Positions 1 through 8,246 of a stretch of 64,000 bases of DNA are shown piece after piece. The DNA is from Lachnospiraceae bacterium (GTDB lineage Bacteria; Bacillota; Clostridia; Lachnospirales; Lachnospiraceae): assembly GCA_022791635.1 (NCBI GenBank), contig JAAVZL010000008.1:1-64000 (forward strand). The letters are read 5' to 3'. Within the stretch, counting starts at the first letter, position 1, and every line of letters starts with the position of its first letter. Made by a program: the position numbers and the translations under genes. The notes under the pieces are model-generated. The model was given only the letters and a program-made list of their open reading frames with translations. It ran no database searches and was not told the DNA's origin.

Positions 1-395
1 ACCTGCTCAAAGGCATTGTTCACCTTTAAAAGAAAACGAAGATAGTGCTTGTCTTCCTCCGTGAATCCCTCATTCTGTCCTGCAAGCCTAAGAACTTTTG
101 CCTTTGTTCTGGTCCACTGAGCCCGGATATCTCGCAGCGCATCAAATACAGCAAGATAAAAATACACGGAGGGAAGTCCCAGGCTCTCCCGAAGACCGCT
201 TTTCGCCATCTCATTCTGGACGGTATAGCCGGGATACAGCTTTGCGAGGCTTGCAATACCGCCATAACGTGCGTACACATAATTTCTGACACGGCAGCAG
301 TCCTCTGCAATTTCCAGAAGCTTTTGCATGTCCTCCTCCGGAATCGGACCCTTGCTGTATTGGTGTACGGTTTTACAGATGGTTGCAGATGACAT
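1..395 (-). CDS. Nuclease-dead TnpB-like protein, left copy (partial, runs off window edge)
   Basis: The frame opens with ATG at 395 (minus strand) and stays open to base 1, so only about the first 131 residues are visible. They read MSSATICKTV..., then QNEMAKSGLRESLGLPSVYF and TEEDKHYLRFLLKVNNAFEQ. This matches the N-terminus of the complete copy at 35447-36766 almost residue for residue (roughly 80 percent at DNA level). The family is the TnpB/OrfB group of IS200/IS605 elements, judged from the complete copy. The catalytic part lies outside the window, so nuclease loss cannot be checked here. Upstream is an invertible promoter block at 464-615, which in this copy points away from the gene. 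On this assembly the gene is therefore predicted to be OFF. Confidence 0.8.
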   Translation of the reverse strand, partial: MSSATICKTVHQYSKGPIPEEDMQKLLEIAEDCCRVRNYVYARYGGIASLAKLYPGYTVQNEMAKSGLRESLGLPSVYFYLAVFDALRDIRAQWTRTKAKVLRLAGQNEGFTEEDKHYLRFLLKVNNAFEQ

Positions 396-463
396 GCGAT
401 ATTCCTTCTCTTAGAGCTGCGCTTTGACAGGCCGATAAGTGCACTCTTTTAACGCTGATTCTC

Positions 464-615
464 AAAAGGTGTACTTTTATAGAATGAAAAAACAGGGGAA
501 AAATTTAGAAATATAGCACAAAAAAGGAAGAAAAAAACTTGCGGAATTGGCTAATGTTATGGTATAATCCTGACGATATCATATAAGATGAGGAATACAA
601 AAAAGTACACTTTAT
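464..615. promoter_or_regulatory. Invertible promoter block, left copy (OFF orientation relative to the TnpB-like gene)
   Basis: Inverted repeats AAGGTGTACTTTTAT (about 466-480) and AAAAAGTACACTTTA (about 600-614) bound a block of about 150 bp. The block contains a plus-strand promoter: -35 TTGCGG at 539-544, 18 bp spacer, -10 TATAAT at 563-568. The corresponding block at 36835-36986 is the reverse complement of this one at about 95 percent identity, while the genes on both sides keep the same orientation. Inversion between the repeats is therefore seen directly by comparing the two copies. In this copy the promoter fires rightwards into the hairpin at 601-652, away from the TnpB-like gene. 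Confidence 0.88.
539..568 (+). promoter_or_regulatory. Sigma-70 promoter inside the left invertible block
   Basis: -35 TTGCGG (539-544), 18-bp spacer, perfect -10 TATAAT (563-568). The predicted start near 575 gives a transcript of only about 75 nt before the hairpin terminator at 601-652. The same promoter with -35 TTGCAG lies on the opposite strand in the right cassette. Confidence 0.75.
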
Positions 616-652
616 GAAAATGAAACTTTTCATACAAGTGTACCTTTTTTAT
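601..652. terminator. Bidirectional hairpin terminator sharing an arm with the inversion repeat
   Basis: GTACACTTTATGAAAA, a 6-nt loop, then TTTTCATACAAGTGTAC, with A-runs before and T-runs after. It is a stem of about 16 bp with U-tracts on both strands. It would stop the AAA-ATPase mRNA coming from the right and the OFF-orientation promoter coming from the left. Its left arm is also the right-hand inverted repeat of the invertible block, so one sequence serves as both recombination site and terminator arm. Confidence 0.75.
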
Positions 653-674
653 CCAGTGTTTTTATCAAGCTTCT

Positions 675-2354
675 CTACCCAATCAAGACCTTCTTCCCTT
701 CAAAAGCAAATCCATACCTTCGAATCCGCTCCGGGGCTATCCCTTTGGCCCCCAGGGCGGCTGCATACTGCTTTTCTTCGATCTGCTTCAAAGCAGCCTG
801 TACGGTATCCTGAAGCGTTTTCTCTTCGTCTGGCTCATGCACTTTAAATTCCAGTATCATTGCAGGATCCTCCTTCCGGCACGGCTCCAGCATTATGTCA
901 TACCGGCTAAAGCCGCTTTCACGATTGGAGGTTAAGATATAGCGTTCTCTAAGTTCCACCAGAAGTCCCAGAACAAAGCCATGATAGAAACGTTCCGGCT
1001 CCGCAGCTTCCGAGGACCTTTTTCCCGTATCGAAGTAGCTGAAAGTATCCAAAGCAACCCTGTTCATATAAAGATTCATAGCCTTCTTATCGTCACAGAG
1101 CAACGCCTTGATAAATGCATTATAGGCCGGCGTAAACTCCGAAAACCAATCCTCTATCATTTCTTCGAACATCACGTGGACCTCCCCATTCGTCAGGGCA
1201 AGCTCACATTGAGTCCTTCCTGCCTGAATCCTATAGCTTTTCAGCTTCAGATAGCCGCTGGCCAAAAGAAGACTCCAGACAGCGCTTTCTCTATAATCCA
1301 GCTGATTAAATACGACTTGTTCATCTAATCTTATAGAGAGACAGCCTCCGTGCAAAAGATCCTCCATAGCTATCTTGATATCCGGATTTCCCTCCCGCAC
1401 CAGCTTCCCTATCAGGCTGTTGCTGCTGGTGTTGGCCCAGTAGGCGGAAAACTTCCTCTTATCCAGATAATTTAGTATAGACCACGGATTGTAGATGTCT
1501 CTCCTGTTTCCAAATGTAAATCCATCATACCAGTTCTTTACCTGTTCCTTTTGTTCGGATAACCCGTACTCTTCCAATGCACTCCATACCTCTTCCTGGG
1601 TAAATCCAAATGACGTTTCATATTTCTCCGAAGTCGTCGTTACAACCTCAAGGTTATTCAAATCCGAAAAAATGGATTCCTTGCTCACCCGGGTGATCCC
1701 TGTCATAATGGCACGCTCCAGGTAGGGATTTGTCTTAAAGGTTGAATTAAACAGGCTCCTGGTAAAATCTACCAGTTCTTCCCAATATCCATTTACATAG
1801 GACTCCTGCATAGGCGTATCATATTCATCCAAAAGAATAATTACCTTTTTATTGTAGTAGCGGAACAGAAAAGAAGATAAATAATGAAGGCACATTGTTG
1901 CATCTCCCTCATTCATCGTCTCTGATATCCGGTTAAAGTAATCCTTCTCCCCTGGAGTCAACACTTCTCCATCCAAAAGGAAATAATTCTGTACATATAA
2001 ATCACGAAGTACTTGACAAATGCGATAGCGGACCTTTTCATAGCTGTTTTCCTTTACATTGGCAAAGGAAAGGCTTATCACAGGATAAGTTCCCTGCAAT
2101 TCTCTGTACTTTTCATCCTCCCAGACAGAAAGCCCCTGAAACAGCTCTCCCCGTCCGGCATATTTTACGGAAAAGAACTGCTCCGTCATACTCATAGTCA
2201 GGGTCTTTCCAAAACGTCTGGGGCGGGTGATTAAGGTAACGAAATCTCCACTTTCCCACCATTCCTTAATAAATTTTGTTTTATCAATATAAAAATAATC
2301 ATTCGTAATCAATTGCTCGAAATCCTGATGCCCGATTCCTACGGTTCTCGCCAT
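675..2354 (-). CDS. AAA-ATPase-like / PD-(D/E)XK nuclease-fold protein, left copy
   Basis: 559 residues with the architecture of the AAA-ATPase_like family (PF09820) plus a C-terminal PDDEXK_9-type domain (PF08011). Visible are the Walker A variant RPRRFGKT at residues 44-51, Walker [10 protein letters not shown] ending near residue 179, and a C-terminal nuclease-fold signature D486...E502-F-K504. The family is widespread and multicopy in anaerobic Firmicutes and Bacteroidetes; its biological role is not established. It starts at ATG 2354 and is transcribed from its own promoter at 2438-2466. It ends about 20 bp before the hairpin at 601-652. A close paralogue sits at 37046-38731, in both cases followed by the invertible promoter and the TnpB-like gene. 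A role in defence or in controlling the switch would be speculation. Confidence 0.85.
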   Translation of the reverse strand: MARTVGIGHQDFEQLITNDYFYIDKTKFIKEWWESGDFVTLITRPRRFGKTLTMSMTEQFFSVKYAGRGELFQGLSVWEDEKYRELQGTYPVISLSFANVKENSYEKVRYRICQVLRDLYVQNYFLLDGEVLTPGEKDYFNRISETMNEGDATMCLHYLSSFLFRYYNKKVIILLDEYDTPMQESYVNGYWEELVDFTRSLFNSTFKTNPYLERAIMTGITRVSKESIFSDLNNLEVVTTTSEKYETSFGFTQEEVWSALEEYGLSEQKEQVKNWYDGFTFGNRRDIYNPWSILNYLDKRKFSAYWANTSSNSLIGKLVREGNPDIKIAMEDLLHGGCLSIRLDEQVVFNQLDYRESAVWSLLLASGYLKLKSYRIQAGRTQCELALTNGEVHVMFEEMIEDWFSEFTPAYNAFIKALLCDDKKAMNLYMNRVALDTFSYFDTGKRSSEAAEPERFYHGFVLGLLVELRERYILTSNRESGFSRYDIMLEPCRKEDPAMILEFKVHEPDEEKTLQDTVQAALKQIEEKQYAAALGAKGIAPERIRRYGFAFEGKKVLIG

Positions 2355-2412
2355 ATCTGCACCATCCTTTCATGGCCTCTTTTACAGCCCGCCGGCATTT
2401 CTAAAAAATATC

Positions 2413-2433
2413 AGAAAAACAGCCCTCTGCTGT
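2413..2433 (-). terminator. Probable terminator of the glycan operon
   Basis: On the minus strand AACAGC-AGAGG-GCTGTT is followed by a T-run. It lies about 100 bp after the stop of the last glycan gene (2532). It also sits at the expected start of the AAA-ATPase transcript, just downstream of that gene's -10 box, so terminator and promoter are tightly packed. Confidence 0.5.
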
Positions 2434-2437
2434 TATT

Positions 2438-2466
2438 AGTATAACAACAAAGGGCCGGAGGTTCAA
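2438..2466 (-). promoter_or_regulatory. Promoter of the left AAA-ATPase gene
   Basis: On the minus strand -35 TTGAAC (2461-2466), 17-bp spacer, -10 TATACT (2438-2443). The right cassette has the same arrangement (TTGAAG, 17 bp, TATACT) at 38817-38845. This supports a real, conserved promoter for the ATPase that is separate from the invertible one. Confidence 0.6.
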
Positions 2467-2531
2467 TAACTATTGTAAGAGCATCCATGGTCTCTTTCAA
2501 AAACCGAAGCATATAAACACTGCTTTCTGAA

Positions 2532-3701
2532 TCATTCCTTTCCACAAAACGCCCCTGTAAACCACTTTATCTTTTCTTCCTTCACACCCTGGGACAGCAA
2601 AAAATTCCTGATTGACATTGCTGTCCTATCCATGATGCTTGCTATCAGTATATAATCATATACAAAGCCCCTGTCTCTTAGACACTCAGGGCTGTCAACA
2701 GGGAAGCCCTGCTCCCGGTAGGCCTCGTAGCTCCTGTCCAGCCATCCCGCTATCTCTGTTCGTCCATCCCTCTTAAGATAAGCATAGATTCCCTGCCCCA
2801 GTGCACCAGCTCCATAGAGCACAATCCGCTCTCCCGCCCGAAGGCCTCCATAAGGTGCAAGAATGCTATCTTCGCCAGGTACATCAAATACTTCTATCTT
2901 CCGTAAGGAAAGCAGATAGTTTTCATAGGCTATAAGCTGACAGGATGTCTGTGAAGCCACCCCCGCCTCTCGGAAGGCCTTTTCCAGAAAAGCTGTCAGT
3001 GCCTTAATTCTCCCCTGCTCGTCCGGGAATCCGGTCTTCGTTATGGAACCCGGATGCTGGACATAATGGTAGCCTGACAGCTCTGACACGCACACACTTT
3101 TTGCCATCAGCAGGCTGGGATACACGACTGCGGCGTCATCCCCCGCAATAATATAAGAGTCAACCATAAGCTGTGTCTTTTTCAGAATCGAGGCTCGGAA
3201 AAGCTTTGTATACAGATGGGGATTGATCCCGTATTCAAAAAACCTTCCGGTACATAACATAACCGGCGCCAGCTGCTCCCGGTCATATATCCCCGGTTCC
3301 AGGCCATTCTTTATCAGGGTGCAGTCCTTCCCAATATCATAGAAATGGGCGGCAGCCACAATATCCGCCCCAGACTCTCTTTGCAGTTGCAGCAGATTTT
3401 CTATGTAGTCGGACTCCATCCAGTCGTCCGCATCCGCCCACCCAATAAAATTTCCCGCAGCTATTCTTACCCCTGCCTGCCGGGCCTTTACAATTCCCTG
3501 GTTCTTCTGGCTTTGAAGCACAATTCTCTCATCCCTTGCCGCGTATTTCTCGCATATTTCCAGGGAATGATCCGTGGAGCCGTCATTGATAAGGATAATT
3601 TCAAGGTTCTTATAGGTCTGCCTACAGATACTCTCAATACATTTATCCAAAAACTTGTCCGCGTTGTAAACAGGAACAATAATACTTATCCGCTCGCCCA
3701 T
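2532..3701 (-). CDS. Family 2 glycosyltransferase with C-terminal Rossmann module
   Basis: 389 residues. The N-terminus ISIIVPVYNADKFLDKCIES, followed by ILINDGSTDHS and the acidic cluster WADADDWME, is a GT2 (GT-A fold) catalytic domain that transfers a sugar from a nucleotide donor. The C-terminal third contains RIVLYGAGALGQGIYAYL, a small nucleotide-binding Rossmann-like module that recurs across this locus. The start ATG directly abuts the upstream gene (TAA then ATG), so the two are translationally coupled. It is the last gene of the operon. Acceptor and donor sugars cannot be read from the sequence. No transmembrane segments are seen, so it probably acts at the cytoplasmic face. Confidence 0.85.
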   Translation of the reverse strand: MGERISIIVPVYNADKFLDKCIESICRQTYKNLEIILINDGSTDHSLEICEKYAARDERIVLQSQKNQGIVKARQAGVRIAAGNFIGWADADDWMESDYIENLLQLQRESGADIVAAAHFYDIGKDCTLIKNGLEPGIYDREQLAPVMLCTGRFFEYGINPHLYTKLFRASILKKTQLMVDSYIIAGDDAAVVYPSLLMAKSVCVSELSGYHYVQHPGSITKTGFPDEQGRIKALTAFLEKAFREAGVASQTSCQLIAYENYLLSLRKIEVFDVPGEDSILAPYGGLRAGERIVLYGAGALGQGIYAYLKRDGRTEIAGWLDRSYEAYREQGFPVDSPECLRDRGFVYDYILIASIMDRTAMSIRNFLLSQGVKEEKIKWFTGAFCGKE

Positions 3702-4856
3702 TTACCAGCACCTCTCTATCTTGGAAAAAAACATTCGATAGTCTCTGCAGTGCTGAAGAAAATAAATGGTAGACACATGCTCCGACAGCCAGCACCTGCT
3801 TTGCTTCTTCCCAGGGCAGGCGGCCATTTCCTTTTCCACGGAAAAGACTATGTCAAATAAGAAGGAACAGTACTCCTCCAAAATCTCTCTCCTGGCAATA
3901 CAGATATTATTGGGCAGAAATACGGGATGGGCGGCACACCAGCAGGCCGTATTGTAATAAGCGGGATATTTTTCCTCTATCATCCGAAGCATCGTCTCAT
4001 AATAAGCAGCCTCTCCCCAATGCTGGTAATAATTCCGAAGATTCTGCCCCACTACAAAGGGAAGGGGCAGAATCACGTCTGCCTCCCCCCGCAGAAGCGG
4101 CAGCATCGCTGCCTCCGATTCAAATCTCCTTCTATAATGGCAGATCCCGGAAAATTCATGGTTTGTATTCTTCCACACCCAATAAAGTCCGGTCAGCTCA
4201 TTATAGTAAGCATTCTGATCGGAAATATTTTCGCCCGTATCGTCCCCCATTGCGGCAATCCTTTTGTTCGCCTTGGAGGCTCCGCCCTGCAAATCGGATA
4301 TCCACGGAACCGCTGAAAAATGTGCTGCTGTCTTCGCATCCCGCTCACACATCACGCTGTAGGTATGCAGCCGGTTGGCATACAGGCGCGGATCCACAGA
4401 CTCCTTCTCCCCAAAGGGAAGAAATCCGAAAGGCAGCTGATACCTGGAAAGATAGGCCGACAAAAATTCTCTTGTAAGCAGCTGTTCCATAGCGTCTGTC
4501 AGATAATAAACATGAGAACAGGACATACGCGCCAGCCGTTCCTTGATCTCCTTATGATAAAAGCTCATAGCAACTACCAGGACAGCTGAATCCTCCGGAA
4601 ATTCTTCTATCTCGTCAATGCCAAGAATCGGAATCCCGTCCAGCCGGCCGGGATCTACAGTGGCAGCATCTTTTTTGTCCGTTACCAGAAAGGCCTTTGG
4701 CCTGCGCCAGAAAGGGATGCCCTCCTTCTGCCTTTCCAGCATTTCCTCGCCCCGAAGACCCGCTCCGTAGAAATAGAGGGTTTTGTACTGCTGAAGGGAT
4801 GTTCTTAATTGTTGTAGGTTCTTGTATTCCTGTTGGTAGAATGCGGCGTCCTGCAT
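3702..4856 (-). CDS. DUF4422 glycosyltransferase-like protein with N-terminal YGAG module
   Basis: About 384 residues from the ATG at 4856, which has GGAG six bases upstream; an upstream TTG at 4868 overlaps that ribosome-binding site and is less likely. Residues around 25-110 hold the recurrent Rossmann-like module (TLYFYGAGLRGEEML). The C-terminal half has the DUF4422 signature: YNELTGLYWVWKN, then FSGICHYRRRF, and later ILEEYCSFLFDIV. DUF4422 (PF14393) is found in capsule and exopolysaccharide loci and is thought to be a glycosyltransferase; its specificity is unknown. It overlaps nothing and is coupled to the following GT2 gene. Confidence 0.75.
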   Translation of the reverse strand: MQDAAFYQQEYKNLQQLRTSLQQYKTLYFYGAGLRGEEMLERQKEGIPFWRRPKAFLVTDKKDAATVDPGRLDGIPILGIDEIEEFPEDSAVLVVAMSFYHKEIKERLARMSCSHVYYLTDAMEQLLTREFLSAYLSRYQLPFGFLPFGEKESVDPRLYANRLHTYSVMCERDAKTAAHFSAVPWISDLQGGASKANKRIAAMGDDTGENISDQNAYYNELTGLYWVWKNTNHEFSGICHYRRRFESEAAMLPLLRGEADVILPLPFVVGQNLRNYYQHWGEAAYYETMLRMIEEKYPAYYNTACWCAAHPVFLPNNICIARREILEEYCSFLFDIVFSVEKEMAACPGKKQSRCWLSEHVSTIYFLQHCRDYRMFFSKIERCW

Positions 4857-4972
4857 AAAGATCTCCAATCAAAATTTACTTGGGTGGATGTGAAAATAAT
4901 TTTATTTAATATAATAAAATATACATATTATATTCATGACATCTTTTCTCCCTGCGTTATGCAAACAATTTC

Positions 4973-6298
4973 TCATCTCAGCTTTCCAAAGCTTCGCAGG
5001 ATATATTCCACCGCACTTTTTACATCCTTTTCCACTACATCCGGGGAAACATGAAATTTCCCGTCCTGTCCTCCCTGCCCCGTCTCCAAAAGTATTGTTT
5101 TTAGACCGGCATTTACCCCTGTCTGAATATCTATTGTGCTGTCCCCAACCATATAGGATAAGCTGCAATCGATATTATATTTTTTGACCATGGCATCAAT
5201 CATACCTGTAGCCGGTTTTCTGCAACTGCAAGACATCTTATACTTCGGATTTTCATCCGGATATCCTTTATCCGGATGATGAGGACAAAACGCGATATCA
5301 TCCAGATAGGCGCCTTGAGCGCCAAGCATCACCTGCATTTTTCTATGTATTTGATTTACTTCCTCTATACTGCACAATCCTCTTGCCACTACCGGCTGAT
5401 TCGTAATAACAATAGCGAGAACCCCTGCTTCGTTCAGTAATTTGATCGCATCTGCAGCATTTTTTTCAAGCTCCAATTCCTCCTCCTTATATAAGAGACC
5501 CTTGAATTGATTAAGCGTCCCATCTCTATCCAAGAATACACATTTTTGCTTTCTATTCAAACACTTGTCCTCCCAAACACCTGCAGTCTGTTCTTTTGCC
5601 ACCTTGTAAAATCGCTCTGGCGTTCCGGCATCTTTAACATACTCTGGCGTTCGATATCCATATACCTGATTTTCTGTCATCATCGGACTCAAAATATCTT
5701 TCTCCAAATCCAATCTTTCAGGTACGCTCAGCTCACTTAAAATATCCTTTGACAAAATGTAAAGCCCTGCATTCACACAATTTTCATACCAATAAGTACG
5801 AAAATTAAGCTTGGAATCAATTCCTGTCACATGTTCCTCTTCATCCATGATAAGCAAATCTGAATCAAACGGATGGGCATTAGGATGAACAAGAAGTGTT
5901 GCTTTTCCCCTATGCCGCTCATGAAAGTCAATCATCCGATTCCAGTCTAAACAAAACATCACATCTGCATAGAGTAAAAAAAAGTCATTCTCTTGAATCA
6001 TCCCTTTTAAATAATACAAAGAGCCAGCAGAGCCCAGTGGCTGGGATTCCTCAATATAGCGTATATTTACACCAAATCGATGTCCGTCTCCAAAATATTC
6101 TTTAATTTTTTCTCCAAGATAACCAATAATAAATATAAATTCATGTATCCCATATTGAACCATGTTCTCCATCTGCCATTGAATCATTGGTTTTCCGTTC
6201 AAAATAAGCATCGGCTTTGGTATCAAATCCTTAGTCAGTTCCCTCATTCGAGTTCCCCTTCCTCCTGCCTGAATCACTGCTACATAATTCTTACTCAT
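4973..6298 (-). CDS. Bifunctional sugar-phosphate nucleotidyltransferase / GmhB-type phosphatase fusion
   Basis: 441 residues from ATG 6298, preceded by GGGAAGGAAG at good distance and overlapping the upstream epimerase stop by 8 bases; an upstream in-frame start at 6499 lies inside the epimerase gene and is rejected. Residues 1 to about 235 are a nucleotidyltransferase (AGGRGTRMRELTKDLIPKPM) of the HddC/RmlA type. Residues from about 255 are a HAD-IIIA phosphatase (FLDRDGTLNQF, VITNQPVVARG, the metal-binding CPHHPD...CSCRKP pattern, YMVGDSTIDIQTG) as in heptose-1,7-bisphosphate 7-phosphatase GmhB. Together with the adjacent HddA kinase it gives two steps of GDP-D-glycero-alpha-D-manno-heptose synthesis. 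The nucleotide (GDP) is inferred from context. Confidence 0.8.
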   Translation of the reverse strand: MSKNYVAVIQAGGRGTRMRELTKDLIPKPMLILNGKPMIQWQMENMVQYGIHEFIFIIGYLGEKIKEYFGDGHRFGVNIRYIEESQPLGSAGSLYYLKGMIQENDFFLLYADVMFCLDWNRMIDFHERHRGKATLLVHPNAHPFDSDLLIMDEEEHVTGIDSKLNFRTYWYENCVNAGLYILSKDILSELSVPERLDLEKDILSPMMTENQVYGYRTPEYVKDAGTPERFYKVAKEQTAGVWEDKCLNRKQKCVFLDRDGTLNQFKGLLYKEEELELEKNAADAIKLLNEAGVLAIVITNQPVVARGLCSIEEVNQIHRKMQVMLGAQGAYLDDIAFCPHHPDKGYPDENPKYKMSCSCRKPATGMIDAMVKKYNIDCSLSYMVGDSTIDIQTGVNAGLKTILLETGQGGQDGKFHVSPDVVEKDVKSAVEYILRSFGKLR

Positions 6299-7250
6299 GA
6301 TCTTCCTTCCCTGATATATTTTCTCGTACAGTCTTTCGAACTGCTTCATCAGAAGAATAAACTGCCACCCAGCCAGCCTTATGTATTTTGTCCAGACAGT
6401 AATGGAATCTCGGCACATCGCCTTTCCAGCCGCCCTCTCCTCCTGTATAATGATACTGAACAGAGTCAAGTCCCATCTCCTCGCATATAATATCTGCAAT
6501 ACGGGTTACGCTGGTCTCTCCCTCTACTCCGACATTATACAGCTCCACACCCAAATGCCTCATATCCTGAAATTTCAAAATCGCGCCCACTAAATCCGAC
6601 ACATAAATGTATGGCTTTGTCTGATTTCCGTCGCCAAGAATCTGCAAACACTTTGGGTCCTTTTCCAGCTTATAAATAAAATCAAAAATTACTCCATGGG
6701 TTAATTTCGGTCCTATTACGTTCGGAAAGCGAAAAATCAGAGCCTGCATTTCATTCATATAGGAAAAAGCACTGATAAGCGCCTCACTCCCCAGCTTTGC
6801 CGCGCCATAATAGGAAACAGGAGCAAGATCCGGTGTATGTTCATCCAGCACGCTTTCCCTCTTATCCCCATATACAGCAGAGGTTGAAGCAAAAAACAAT
6901 CTTGGAATATGAAATTTCCGCATGCAGCTTAAAATCTGAAAGGTTGTAGTATACGTATTCCTATACTCTATCTCCGGATTTGAGGCGCTGGCCTGAATGT
7001 CGGAATTGGCTGCCAAATGATATACATAGTCCGGCCTCTCCTTTTCAAAAATTACTTCCATAGCATCTACCTTTGCTGCATCCGCCTCATACAAAACAAA
7101 ATTTTTGTCTGGCAGAAGCTCTCTGATATTACCTCTGCTCCCAAGGGAAAAATTATCTATGCAAACAACATACCACCCTTTTTTCAATAAAGCACAGCAC
7201 AAATGACTTCCGATAAAGCCTGCCCCTCCAACTACCAATGCCCTTTTCAT
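6291..7250 (-). CDS. NAD-dependent sugar epimerase/dehydratase (extended SDR)
   Basis: 319 residues. The N-terminus has the Rossmann NAD-binding motif VVGGAGFIGSHL. The catalytic S/Y/K set is seen as FASTSAVYG and SYYGAAK, and IYVSDLVGAIL is typical of GalE-like enzymes. It acts on a nucleotide-linked sugar in the cytoplasm. It lies between the heptose kinase gene and the nucleotidyltransferase/phosphatase fusion, so the activated heptose is the attractive substrate, but UDP-hexose epimerisation cannot be excluded. It overlaps the downstream fusion gene by 8 bases. Confidence 0.8.
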   Translation of the reverse strand: MKRALVVGGAGFIGSHLCCALLKKGWYVVCIDNFSLGSRGNIRELLPDKNFVLYEADAAKVDAMEVIFEKERPDYVYHLAANSDIQASASNPEIEYRNTYTTTFQILSCMRKFHIPRLFFASTSAVYGDKRESVLDEHTPDLAPVSYYGAAKLGSEALISAFSYMNEMQALIFRFPNVIGPKLTHGVIFDFIYKLEKDPKCLQILGDGNQTKPYIYVSDLVGAILKFQDMRHLGVELYNVGVEGETSVTRIADIICEEMGLDSVQYHYTGGEGGWKGDVPRFHYCLDKIHKAGWVAVYSSDEAVRKTVRENISGKEDHE

Positions 7251-7262
7251 GTTCTTTTCTCC

Positions 7263-8246
7263 CTACCAGTATTTATTCCCAATATAAACGACAGAAGTTC
7301 CATCATGCTCAAACCGGAAATGAAAACGTTTTAATCCCAAAGCCTCTTCCAGGCGTTTCTGTTTATATTTTTCACAATAAAACAACAAAAACCCTCCTCC
7401 TCCCGCTCCCAGAAGCTTTCCGCCTGCCGCACCATGCTCCATCGCACATTCATACAACTCATCAATCCTGGGATTAGAAACGCCATGTGCCAACTCCCGC
7501 TTCTTTTTCCATCCCTCATTCATAATTTTTCCGAAATCTGATAATTCATTATTTTCCAGAGACACCTTCATGCATCTGGCAAGCTGGCACATCTCTATGA
7601 GGTTCTGCGTCTTATCCGCTTGTGAAATATTCTTTCTCTGCTCTGCCAGAATTGAATTTGCATCATGGGTAATTCCCGTATAAAACATCATCAGGTTCTC
7701 TTCCAGCGCCTCTTTTGTGTCGCTCTGCATAATAAGCGGAGACACCGTCACTGAATCATCCCTGTTAAACTCAATAAAATTCATTCCACCATAGGCAGCC
7801 GCGTACTGATCCTGTTTTCCAATAGGATTGCCTAGTTTCTCAATCTCCACTTGGCAGGCCTCATGTGCCAGCCGCCCCTTGGACATATATTTCCCTTGAT
7901 AACAGTACAACGTATGGAGAAGCCCTACGGTAAAAGAGCTGGAGGAGCCTAGTCCCGTTCCGCTAGGCACATCCGCCGTACTGCTAATTTCCACACCACT
8001 AATTCCCATATCCCTCAGTACCTGATGAAAAATAGAATGTTGAATCTTATCAATATCATCCACAATCTCGATCTTGGAATACCGCAATGCAGACTTTGTT
8101 TCATCAAAGTAAGGATGAATCGTCAGATACATATACCGGTTAATTGTCGTGCTTAAAACACAACCTCCGTGCTGTCTATAAAACTCCGCAATATCGCTTC
8201 CCCCACCGCAAAAGCTAATACGAAAGGGGGTTTTGGTTATAATCAT
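7263..8246 (-). CDS. hddA: D-glycero-D-manno-heptose 7-phosphate kinase-like GHMP kinase
   Basis: 327 residues. It begins MIITKTPFRISFCGGGSDI, the typical start of HddA-type GHMP kinases. The GHMP ATP-binding loop is DVPSGTGLGSSSSFTVGLLH near residues 95-115, with GKQDQYAAAYGG and the C-terminal GGGGFLLF motif. HddA phosphorylates C1 of D-glycero-D-manno-heptose 7-phosphate to give the alpha-1,7-bisphosphate for the GDP-heptose route. The phosphatase/nucleotidyltransferase fusion two genes downstream would carry out the next steps. It overlaps the stop of the upstream FAD enzyme by 4 bases. Confidence 0.85.
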   Translation of the reverse strand: MIITKTPFRISFCGGGSDIAEFYRQHGGCVLSTTINRYMYLTIHPYFDETKSALRYSKIEIVDDIDKIQHSIFHQVLRDMGISGVEISSTADVPSGTGLGSSSSFTVGLLHTLYCYQGKYMSKGRLAHEACQVEIEKLGNPIGKQDQYAAAYGGMNFIEFNRDDSVTVSPLIMQSDTKEALEENLMMFYTGITHDANSILAEQRKNISQADKTQNLIEMCQLARCMKVSLENNELSDFGKIMNEGWKKKRELAHGVSNPRIDELYECAMEHGAAGGKLLGAGGGGFLLFYCEKYKQKRLEEALGLKRFHFRFEHDGTSVVYIGNKYW

